Source: a candidate division LCP-89 bacterium (GTDB taxonomy: Bacteria; Electryoneota; B3-LCP). Taken from it: 5,644 nt of DNA. Of the stretch, positions 1 to 5,644 are shown piece by piece; the stretch's first letter is position 1; each line of letters opens with the position of its first letter. The position numbers and the translations under genes were made by a program. A model generated the notes under the pieces. The model searched no databases. It was given only the letters and a program-made list of their open reading frames with translations, and was not told the origin of the DNA. The stretch covers positions 1-5,644 of the forward strand of contig JALGZU010000214.1 in NCBI GenBank assembly GCA_025774735.1, read 5' to 3'.

Positions 1-972
1 CCTGCGCGACACCTGTCAGACATCAAAAAGATCATCGCTGACAGCCGCCTGCCGGCTCCGGTGAAAAAGAACGCCCGCGAGGCTTTTACTACCCTCGCTC
101 GCGCCGAAGCCAAGGTCCACGGCAGCTCGGTGAATAAGGTTCATTTCCACGAAGTCGGAGCGGTGGATGCCATTGTTGACATTGTTGGAACCTGTCTCGC
201 GGTTCATCTTCTCGGAGTGAACGCCGTCTACTGCAGCCCCATAGGCGTGGGAAGGGGAACCTCCAGGAGTGCCCACGGGCCGATGCCTCTACCCCCGCCC
301 GCCACGATGGAAATATTGACCGGTTTTCCCGTTCATTTTCATGAAGTCGACGTCGAACTGGCGACTCCTACTGGATCCGCCCTGTTGAGATTCCTCGCAC
401 TGCCTGAAACGCCGCCTCTGGATGTGACCATCAAAGCGATCGGCAACGGTACTGGGTCGCGTAGTGTCGTCGAGATACCGAATATCCTTCGTGCAATGCT
501 TCTCGACGGCCAGGACGCGGGGGAAACGGATCGTGCGATTCTGCTGGAGACGAACATCGATGACATGAATCCTGAACTCTACCCGCACGTCATTGAACGG
601 TTACTGCGAGCTGGAGCGATGGATGCCTACCTGACGCCGATTCTGATGAAGAAAGGACGCCCCGGTGTGGTGTTGTCAGTATTGTGTTCACCCGAAATCC
701 GCAATAAGGCCGTCGATATTATTTACACCGAAACCACCACGCTCGGCATCAGAATTTCTACCGTCGAACGTCTCAAGCTATCCCGCAAGGCGATTGTCAT
801 CGAAACCGAGTTTGGTCCTGTGAGGGGTAAAGAAGCGAAGTGGAAAGGCCAGATCCGCCGCACTCCCGAATTCGAAGCTTGCCGTAAGTTGGCTGCGGAA
901 AAAGCCGTCCCATTACAGGAGATCTACCGTGCCTTCAACGTCGCCGCCGAACGTTTGACTATAAAAAAGTAA
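1..972 (+). CDS. larC: Nickel-pincer nucleotide nickel chelatase LarC (5'-truncated by window edge)
   Basis: LarC inserts Ni2+ into pyridinium-3,5-bisthiocarboxylate mononucleotide, using CTP, to make the nickel-pincer cofactor of lactate racemase LarA and related 2-hydroxyacid racemases/epimerases. It acts in the cytoplasm. The frame is open from base 1, which encodes PARHLSDIKKII, a typical internal LarC stretch. The GTG at 61 is therefore an internal Val codon, not the start. Roughly 70-90 N-terminal residues, including the FDCFSGxSGDM-type start expected in the family, lie upstream. Visible motifs are VHFHEVGAVDAIVDIVG (about 139-189), AHGPMPLPPPAT (about 271-306), ELATPTGSALL (about 355-387), ETNIDDMNPELYPHV (547-591) and ETTTLGIRIS (about 730-759). 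The reading frame runs through the LarC1/LarC2 junction without interruption, so no frameshift is needed as it is in Lactiplantibacillus plantarum. It ends in TAA. The next gene on the same strand is ppdK, 172 nt away. Confidence 0.93.
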   Translation, partial: PARHLSDIKKIIADSRLPAPVKKNAREAFTTLARAEAKVHGSSVNKVHFHEVGAVDAIVDIVGTCLAVHLLGVNAVYCSPIGVGRGTSRSAHGPMPLPPPATMEILTGFPVHFHEVDVELATPTGSALLRFLALPETPPLDVTIKAIGNGTGSRSVVEIPNILRAMLLDGQDAGETDRAILLETNIDDMNPELYPHVIERLLRAGAMDAYLTPILMKKGRPGVVLSVLCSPEIRNKAVDIIYTETTTLGIRISTVERLKLSRKAIVIETEFGPVRGKEAKWKGQIRRTPEFEACRKLAAEKAVPLQEIYRAFNVAAERLTIKK

Positions 973-1079
973 TCACCCCGCCAATCGAATAAAAAGCCTG
1001 ATCCCCCGAATCTGTCAACGTTTTTCCGCGCATTATCGTACCTTTTTCAATGATCCTGTGAAAATTTCTGAACTTTTTC

Positions 1080-1108
1080 TTGACTTCAATCCTCTAATTC
1101 CTTTCATT
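1080..1108 (+). promoter_or_regulatory. Weak sigma70-like promoter candidate upstream of ppdK
   Basis: The 172-nt spacer between larC and ppdK carries TTGACT at 1080-1085, five of six matches to the -35 consensus. Seventeen bases downstream is TTCATT at 1103-1108, only about three of six matches to the -10 consensus. A transcript from here would have a leader of about 30 nt. The rest of the spacer is pyrimidine-rich, with several T runs but no convincing hairpin terminator for larC. The -10 is poor and promoter signals of this host are unknown, so this is only a candidate. Confidence 0.2.
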
Positions 1109-1144
1109 TTCGACTGACTTCTCGCTTCAACTTCGGAGAATACA

Positions 1145-3910
1145 ATGCAAACCCAATACGTCTACTCCTTCGGTAGCGGCAAAGCTGAAGGTGCGGCTGA
1201 TATGAAGAACCTTCTCGGTGGCAAGGGAGCTAACCTGGCGGAAATGTCCAATCTGTGTCTCCCCGTCCCTCCGGGATTCACGTTAACGACGGATGTGTGC
1301 ACCTATTATTATCAAAATCAGAATTCCTATCCATCCGGTCTGAAAGAAGAGGTCAGCACGGCCATCAGTCAGATCGAAAAAATCATGGGATCACGCTTCG
1401 ATAACTCCGATGATCCGCTGTTGCTCTCTGTCCGCTCCGGTGCACGGACGTCGATGCCCGGCATGATGGAGACCGTGCTTAATATCGGCCTTACGGAGCA
1501 GACTATCCCGGGGCTCGTCGCCAAATCCGGGAACGAACGATTCGTCTACGATGCCTACCGTCGCTTGCTTCAGATGTACTCCGACGTAGTTATGGAAAAA
1601 GCCGCCGGGATCGAACCTCCCGAAGGACAGGGTGTACGCGATCAGATGGAGAAGGCACTTGACAGGTTGAAGGAAGATCGAGGGGTCAAGTTGGATACGG
1701 AACTTGCCGCCGCGGATCTGAAGGTGCTGATAAACGAATTCAAGGAGATCGTTCAGAAATCGCTCGGAAAATCCTTTCCAGATGATTCCCACGAACAGCT
1801 CTGGGGAGCTATCGGTGCCGTCTTTGCTTCTTGGAACGGCAAGCGGGCCGTCTCCTACCGGAAAATTCACGGCATCCCGGGAGAGTGGGGTACCGCCGTC
1901 AATGTGCAAACCATGGTTTTCGGCAATATGGGCGTTGATTCCGCCACTGGAGTCGCTTTCACGCGAGATCCGGCTACCGGTGAGCGAGCCTTCTTTGGGG
2001 AATACCTCCCTGATGCTCAGGGAGAGGACGTAGTGGCTGGCATTCGTACCCCCCGGCAGGTTACCCTCGCCGGATCGCAGCGTTGGGCAGCGGATAATCA
2101 GATCGCTGAGGAGGTTCGCCGTAATGAGTATCCCTCCCTCGAGGAGACCATGCCGGATGAGTATAAAAGCCTCGATGAAATTTACCATAAGCTGGAATCC
2201 CATTACCGGGATATGCAGGACATCGAGTTCACCATTCAGAATCAACGTCTCTGGATGTTGCAGACGCGCGTGGGCAAACGCACCGCCGCGGCGGCGGTGA
2301 AGATCGCCGTGGATATGGTCGATGAGGGACTGATCACCCGGGAGGAAGCCCTGTTGCGCGTCGATCCGGATTCACTGGATCAGCTGCTGCACCCAACTAT
2401 CGATCAACAGGCAGATGTGACGGTTTTGACCCGTGGTCTGCCGGCGTCTCCTGGCGGTGCGACCGGTCGGGTGGTGTTTTCCGCCGATGACGCCGTCGCC
2501 TGGACGGATTCATCAGACGCGGAGAAGAGCGCGGTCATCCTCGTCCGCAATGAGACCAGCCCCGAAGACATCCACGGTATGAATGTCGCCAAGGGAATTC
2601 TGACGGCACGCGGAGGCATGACCTCTCACGCTGCCGTCGTCGCTAGAGGAATGGGTAAATGCTGCGTCGCCGGAGCTGGTGCGGTTATTGTCGATTATAC
2701 AAATCGGCAGTTCAAGGTCGGTGAGTCCATCGTTAAAGAGGGCGACTGGATTACCCTGGATGGTTCCACCGGGCGGGTCATCCAGGGGAAGGTGAAGACG
2801 GTTGATCCGTTACTTTCAGGCGACTTCGAAACCTTGATGTCCTGGGCCGACCAGATCCGCCGGCTTAAGGTGCGTACGAATGCGGATACTCCCCGGGATG
2901 CCGAAGTTGCCCGCAACTTCGGCGCTGAAGGCATCGGACTGTGCCGCACCGAGCACATGTTCTTCGAAGGCGAGCGCATCGATGCCGTACGGGAGATGAT
3001 TCTGGCCGAGGATGAGGCGGGCCGCAGGAAAGCCCTGGATAAACTGCTGCCCATGCAACGCAGCGACTTTGAGGGTATCTTTCGGGCTATGGACGGTTTG
3101 CCTGTGACCATCAGGACGCTGGATCCGCCCTTGCATGAATTCCTCCCGCAGGAAATGAGAGACATCGAGGAACTGGCATTGATATTAAACGTTTCACCGG
3201 ACAAACTGAAGGAGAAAGTTGATAGCCTGCATGAACTCAATCCCATGCTGGGTCATCGCGGCTGCCGTCTGGGTATCGTCTTCCCGGAAATCACTCAGAT
3301 GCAGACCAGAGCAGTCTTCGAAGCGGCTGCCTGTGTGATCAATGAGGGGGTGAAAGCCGTCCCCGAAATCATGATCCCTCTGGTGGGACACGTCAACGAG
3401 TTAAAGCTTCAGGAACGGCTCGTTCGAGACGTCGCAGAAGAAGTTATGAAGGAGAAGGGCTTAAAGATCGATTATCTGGTCGGCACTATGATCGAGCTGC
3501 CGCGCTCTGCCCTGACGGCGGATCAGATCGCCGAATTCGCCGAATTCTTCAGCTTCGGAACGAACGATCTGACCCAGACGACCTTCGGCTTTTCCCGGGA
3601 TGATGCGGGAAAATTCCTCCCCTTCTACGTCGAGAACAAAATTCTCCCTCACGATCCCTTCCAGGTTCTGGATAGAGAGGGGGTCGGCCAACTGCTCACA
3701 GCCGGCGTCGATAAGGGCCGCAGCGTTCGACCGGATCTGAAAATAGGGATCTGCGGAGAACACGGCGGTGAACCCTCTTCGGTGGAATTCTGCCACAGCC
3801 TGAATTTCAACTATGTCTCCTGTTCGCCCTACCGCGTCCCCATCGCCCGTCTCGCTGCGGCACAGGCAGTCTTGAAGGGAAAGGGCGGCGAAGGGCCTCC
3901 AAAAGACTGA
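1145..3910 (+). CDS. ppdK: Pyruvate, phosphate dikinase
   Basis: Catalyses pyruvate + ATP + Pi <-> PEP + AMP + PPi in the cytoplasm, working in glycolysis or gluconeogenesis at the pyruvate/PEP node. The protein has 921 residues. The N-terminal ATP-grasp half shows GGKGANLAEM (K27), SVRSGARTSMPGMM (R97) and DIEFTIQNQRLWMLQTR (E361, Q373). The swivelling phosphohistidine domain has GGMTSHAAVVARGMG with H495 as the phosphocarrier. The C-terminal PEP/pyruvate TIM barrel has GLCRTEHMF (R601), IRTLDPPLHEFLP (R657), GHRGCRLG (R705), E784, FGTNDLTQ (N807) and CGEHGG (C870). These match R561, R617, R665, E745, N768 and C831 of the Clostridium symbiosum enzyme as I recall its numbering. The protein is about 45 residues longer than that enzyme, mostly from extra sequence in the ATP-grasp half around residues 305-336. 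The start ATG follows GGAG (1135-1138) with a 6-nt spacer. Spacers on both sides suggest its own transcription unit. Confidence 0.97.
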   Translation: MQTQYVYSFGSGKAEGAADMKNLLGGKGANLAEMSNLCLPVPPGFTLTTDVCTYYYQNQNSYPSGLKEEVSTAISQIEKIMGSRFDNSDDPLLLSVRSGARTSMPGMMETVLNIGLTEQTIPGLVAKSGNERFVYDAYRRLLQMYSDVVMEKAAGIEPPEGQGVRDQMEKALDRLKEDRGVKLDTELAAADLKVLINEFKEIVQKSLGKSFPDDSHEQLWGAIGAVFASWNGKRAVSYRKIHGIPGEWGTAVNVQTMVFGNMGVDSATGVAFTRDPATGERAFFGEYLPDAQGEDVVAGIRTPRQVTLAGSQRWAADNQIAEEVRRNEYPSLEETMPDEYKSLDEIYHKLESHYRDMQDIEFTIQNQRLWMLQTRVGKRTAAAAVKIAVDMVDEGLITREEALLRVDPDSLDQLLHPTIDQQADVTVLTRGLPASPGGATGRVVFSADDAVAWTDSSDAEKSAVILVRNETSPEDIHGMNVAKGILTARGGMTSHAAVVARGMGKCCVAGAGAVIVDYTNRQFKVGESIVKEGDWITLDGSTGRVIQGKVKTVDPLLSGDFETLMSWADQIRRLKVRTNADTPRDAEVARNFGAEGIGLCRTEHMFFEGERIDAVREMILAEDEAGRRKALDKLLPMQRSDFEGIFRAMDGLPVTIRTLDPPLHEFLPQEMRDIEELALILNVSPDKLKEKVDSLHELNPMLGHRGCRLGIVFPEITQMQTRAVFEAAACVINEGVKAVPEIMIPLVGHVNELKLQERLVRDVAEEVMKEKGLKIDYLVGTMIELPRSALTADQIAEFAEFFSFGTNDLTQTTFGFSRDDAGKFLPFYVENKILPHDPFQVLDREGVGQLLTAGVDKGRSVRPDLKIGICGEHGGEPSSVEFCHSLNFNYVSCSPYRVPIARLAAAQAVLKGKGGEGPPKD

Positions 3911-4072
3911 ACTAGACCTGGTAGTGGAAGAGCGCAATCCGCTTGCCCCTAAGGGAAATGAGCATCTGAATCCACTGCCAATTTCCCTTGACTTTCAGCT
4001 TCATTATTCGCAAATTACAGTCCGGGGATCAGACGCAAGATTTGACTTCAATGACGACTGGGATGGAATAGT
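3911..4072 (+). other. Intergenic leader between ppdK and the nickel-transport operon
   Basis: This 162-nt gap holds the inverted repeat at 3951-3989 and two TTGACT hexamers, at 3988-3993 and 4042-4047, that could act as -35 elements. The best -10 for the first is CAAATT at 4011-4016, about three of six matches. The second lies too close to the start codon at 4073 to give a normal leader. No tRNA, no clear NikR-type GTATGA-N16-TCATAC operator, and no complete cobalamin riboswitch core could be recognised. It is the most likely place for regulation of the downstream operon, but no site is proven. Confidence 0.35.
3951..3989. repeat. Perfect 9-bp inverted repeat downstream of ppdK
   Basis: AAGGGAAAT at 3951-3959 is the exact reverse complement of ATTTCCCTT at 3981-3989, with 21 nt between the arms. 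It begins 40 nt after the ppdK stop codon. It could be a weak transcription terminator or part of the leader of the nickel-transport operon. It lacks the T tract of an intrinsic terminator (GACTTTCAGC follows), the stem has only four G-C pairs, and the loop is long. The symmetry is certain; the function is not. Confidence 0.45.
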
Positions 4073-4642
4073 TTGAGCGAGGTGAAGAAGCAAGAACTGC
4101 TTTGTGATGTGATCATCGACCGGACGGTTCCCTGCCTGGCCGATCCGAATAAAATCCGGTTTACGGCTCGCTTTGAGAAGGATATCTCCTCTGTTTTCCC
4201 CTATCTGAACGCGGTCCTGAACGCAGCGATATATAACCACAGCGCAAAGACCCTCACCCTGCGCAAGCTGGGAAGGTTGATCACGCTTCATCCGCTGAGT
4301 ATCGCCGCATCGAAGATAGACGACTTGCAGGATGCACAGGATACAATTGACTGGCTTGTGGCGCTGATCAACGAGTGCCATCATAAGCGCACTACGATCA
4401 CACCCTGCTTCGAGAGGCGCGATCGGTTGAACGTGATCGACGTTGTCAGGCTTTTGCCGGGAACCCATTGTAAGAAGTGCGGCGAATCAACCTGTCTCTC
4501 TTTCGCGGCGCTCCTCACGGCGGAAAAGGCTTCTATCGCCGCCTGCCGGGACTTGTTCCTGGCGGAGTACAGGGAAAACCGCGCCGAATTGTTCTCCTTG
4601 CTTCGAGCGGGCGGATACGCCGTTCCCGATGCTTTTGGTTAG
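4073..4642 (+). CDS. 4Fe-4S domain protein encoded beside the nickel/cobalt importer
   Basis: A 189-residue soluble protein with no signal peptide or membrane segment. The C-terminal part, LLPGTHCKKCGESTC...C, has the pattern C133-x2-C136-x4-C141-x16-C158. This is the four-cysteine 4Fe-4S motif (Pfam Fe-S family PF04060) known from the acetyl-CoA decarbonylase/synthase corrinoid Fe-S subunit and RnfB. Residues 25-125 (FPYLNAVLNAAIYN, LRKLGRLITLHPLSIAASK, TIDWLVALIN) resemble, from memory, the N-terminal region of a conserved family of small Fe-S proteins of unknown role. Four extra cysteines (C11, C21, C102, C112) and H103-H104 could bind metal. The start is TTG at 4073. A stop lies in frame at 4052-4054 and no ATG or GTG lies between; GGA at 4065-4067 gives a 5-nt spacer. 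GTG at 4082 is an alternative start. cbiM begins 28 nt downstream, so co-transcription is likely. A role in metal handling or sensing is inference. Confidence 0.85.
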   Translation: MSEVKKQELLCDVIIDRTVPCLADPNKIRFTARFEKDISSVFPYLNAVLNAAIYNHSAKTLTLRKLGRLITLHPLSIAASKIDDLQDAQDTIDWLVALINECHHKRTTITPCFERRDRLNVIDVVRLLPGTHCKKCGESTCLSFAALLTAEKASIAACRDLFLAEYRENRAELFSLLRAGGYAVPDAFG

Positions 4643-4670
4643 ACCGTTTATAACTTAATACAGGTAGTCC

Positions 4671-5306
4671 ATGCACATCCCCGACGGTTTTCTCGATACC
4701 AAAACCTGGATCGGCATGACCTTGATTTCAGGGGGCATATTAACTCTGGTTTTCAAGAGTTTCAAACGGGAAAATCTGTTGCAACGCGTTCCTCTGATCG
4801 GGATGACGGCGGCCTTCGTCTTTGCCGCCCAGATGCTGAATTTTCCCGTGGCTGGCGGAACTTCCGGCCATTTCATGGGGGGGGTATTCTGCTGCATTCT
4901 TTTGGGTCCCTGGACCGGTTTTATCGCCATGTCGATGGTTTTGGTTATCCAGTGTCTGATTTTTCAGGATGGTGGATTGACGGCGCTCGGTGCCAATATC
5001 TTCAACATGGGATTCATCGGATCGGTGGGCGGTTTCTATCTGTACTTTCTCTTTCGCCTGCTGATCTGGGGTGAGCGCACCCGCTTTGTGGCTTACGCCC
5101 TGGCCTCCTGGTGGAGTGTTATATTCGCCGCTGCATTTGCAGCGCTGCAGTTGGGCCTCTCTGGTACGGTAGCCTTGTCCATCGGGTTGCCGGCAATGTT
5201 GAGCGCTCACGCCGTGATTGGAGTGGGTGAGGCCGTGATCACAACTGTGGCCCTGAGTGCTCTCTGGCGCATCCGACCCGAAATCATGACGATGACCAAA
5301 TACTGA
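4671..5306 (+). CDS. cbiM: ECF-type nickel/cobalt transporter substrate-binding subunit CbiM/NikM
   Basis: This is the membrane S-component that captures Ni2+ or Co2+ for an energy-coupling-factor importer in the cytoplasmic membrane. It has 211 residues and about six to seven hydrophobic segments, roughly 13-29, 41-58, 70-98, 108-131, 140-161 and 175-198. The N-terminus MHIPDGFL is the family hallmark. The N-terminal amine and His2 ligate the metal, and His67 in GTSGHFMGG falls exactly where NikM has its third ligand side chain. The AHAVIGVGEAVIT stretch near residues 179-191 is also typical. The IPDGFL version, rather than the MEGYLP of many cobalt CbiM proteins, and the PDGLE partner favour nickel, so nikM would also be a fair name. 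An AGG at 4662-4664 precedes the ATG by 6 nt. An 8-G run lies just after the His67 codon. The gene sits 28 nt after the Fe-S gene and 2 nt before the PDGLE gene. Confidence 0.95.
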   Translation: MHIPDGFLDTKTWIGMTLISGGILTLVFKSFKRENLLQRVPLIGMTAAFVFAAQMLNFPVAGGTSGHFMGGVFCCILLGPWTGFIAMSMVLVIQCLIFQDGGLTALGANIFNMGFIGSVGGFYLYFLFRLLIWGERTRFVAYALASWWSVIFAAAFAALQLGLSGTVALSIGLPAMLSAHAVIGVGEAVITTVALSALWRIRPEIMTMTKY

Positions 5307-5308
5307 TC

Positions 5309-5560
5309 ATGAATCTGAAGGTTGCTCTGTCTGTTCTGCTGGTGGCTCTCCTGGTGGCGGTGGCTGCTGGTTTTTTTGCCTCGGAGTTGCCCGACGGTCT
5401 CGAATGGGTGGTAGAAAAACTGATCTTCGAAGCGCCGCTCCCGGACTATACCATCCCTATTCTGGGCCGGTCGGGATTATCAACTCCTCTCGCCGGAATC
5501 ATCGGGACTCTGTTATGTTTTATAATCCCTTTCAGTCTCTACCTCATCCGCAAGAAATAA
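5309..5560 (+). CDS. PDGLE-domain small membrane subunit of the nickel/cobalt importer (NikN/CbiN-like)
   Basis: An 83-residue protein with two membrane helices, about residues 4-25 and 59-80, ending in a positive RKK tail. Between them lies an extracytoplasmic loop with the signature PDGLEWV at residues 28-34 and a conserved-looking APLPDYTIP segment. PDGLE proteins (Pfam PF13190) occur next to CbiM/NikM or fused to its C-terminus, and fill the place of CbiN/NikN as the partner needed for metal loading. The ATG is 2 nt after the cbiM stop and has no clear Shine-Dalgarno, so translational coupling to cbiM is likely. The cbiQ start follows 4 nt after its stop. The partner role is inferred from family and context. 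The name nikN would be reasonable, but usage differs between annotations, so the symbol is left empty. Confidence 0.92.
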   Translation: MNLKVALSVLLVALLVAVAAGFFASELPDGLEWVVEKLIFEAPLPDYTIPILGRSGLSTPLAGIIGTLLCFIIPFSLYLIRKK

Positions 5561-5564
5561 TCCG

Positions 5565-5644
5565 TTGCACCATTCATATATAGATAAATACGCTCGCAAA
5601 GATAGCCCGGTGCACCACCTGGACGGGCGCATAAAATTCCTGCT
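5565..5644 (+). CDS. cbiQ: ECF transporter transmembrane subunit CbiQ/NikQ, N-terminal fragment (cut by window edge)
   Basis: From TTG at 5565 the frame stays open to the window end and encodes 26 residues, including HSYIDKYARKDSPVHHLDGR followed by IKFL. This is the typical CbiQ N-terminus, in which a (Y)IDxYAxxxSPxHxLDpRxK pattern precedes the first helix. CbiQ is the transmembrane T-component that couples the S-component to the ATPase. The start is inferred: TTG at 5565 is the only plausible initiator before the conserved block, 4 nt after the PDGLE stop codon, with only a weak purine-rich AAGAAATAA upstream. Coupled translation would explain this. The ATPase gene (cbiO/nikO) is expected further downstream and is not visible. 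Confidence 0.85.
   Translation, partial: MHHSYIDKYARKDSPVHHLDGRIKFL

Noticed and set aside
61..972. GTG at 61 as the larC start
   Set aside because: The same frame is open to base 1 and the 20 upstream codons encode conserved LarC sequence (RHLSDIKKII), so the gene starts outside the window.
1391..2245. Long antisense open frame (284 codons) inside ppdK
   Set aside because: It lies entirely over a well-conserved ppdK region and its translation resembles no family I recognise; it is a codon-bias shadow. The same applies to the other minus-strand frames over ppdK, the Fe-S gene and cbiM.
2281..2299. GC-rich 7-bp hairpin CACCGCC/GGCGGTG
   Set aside because: It falls within the Ala-rich RTAAAAVKI codons of ppdK, where GCC/GCG codons create such symmetry by chance.
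3530..3547. Tandem 9-bp repeat GCCGAATTC x2 encoding AEFAEF in PPDK
   Set aside because: The protein is not longer than the family here (usually IAEEAEFFSFG), so it arose by substitution rather than duplication; no function is suggested.
4649..4654. TATAAC as a -10 box for a separate cbiM promoter
   Set aside because: No acceptable -35 lies 16-18 nt upstream, and the 28-nt gap fits co-transcription with the Fe-S gene.
4443..4658. 71-codon + strand frame overlapping the Fe-S gene
   Set aside because: It overlaps the Cys-motif region in another frame, with a translation that looks like an out-of-frame read.
5371..5377. Seven-T run in the PDGLE gene
   Set aside because: It encodes part of the first membrane helix (GFF), where TTT codons are expected; too short and ordinary to claim phase variation or a terminator.

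Overview
The window reads as bacterial chromosomal DNA, with tightly packed genes all on the + strand and moderately GC-rich coding sequence. No mobile element, CRISPR array, tRNA or rRNA was seen. Five CDSs can be supported with confidence. A sixth, cut by the right edge, begins at a TTG codon. The host cannot be named from this sequence. A glycolytic-type PPDK, nickel-cofactor enzymology and an Fe-S protein of the acetyl-CoA-synthase/Rnf domain type suggest an anaerobic or facultatively anaerobic, possibly uncultivated bacterium. This is inference only.

Layout. (1) 1-972 is the 3' part of larC, the CTP-dependent nickel-insertion enzyme for the nickel-pincer nucleotide; its N-terminus lies upstream of the window. 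(2) 973-1144 is a 172-nt spacer with a weak promoter candidate. (3) 1145-3910 is ppdK, a full-length pyruvate phosphate dikinase with all expected catalytic residues. (4) 3911-4072 is a 162-nt spacer with a perfect 9-bp inverted repeat and -35-like TTGACT elements. (5) 4073-4642 is a small protein with a C-terminal 4Fe-4S domain. (6) 4671-5306 is CbiM/NikM, 5309-5560 is a PDGLE-type small membrane subunit, and the start of CbiQ lies at 5565-5644. Together they form the beginning of an ECF-type nickel/cobalt importer operon.

How the genes fit together. The importer (CbiM/NikM + PDGLE subunit + CbiQ + presumably an ATPase beyond the right edge) would bring in Ni2+ or Co2+. LarC consumes nickel to build the cofactor of lactate racemase-type enzymes. 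PPDK interconverts pyruvate and PEP, so it could link lactate-derived pyruvate to gluconeogenesis or glycolysis, but that link is inference. The Fe-S protein lies 28 nt upstream of cbiM and is probably part of the transporter operon. Its role is unknown, and it is the most interesting gene here. No wholly new system can be demonstrated from this sequence.
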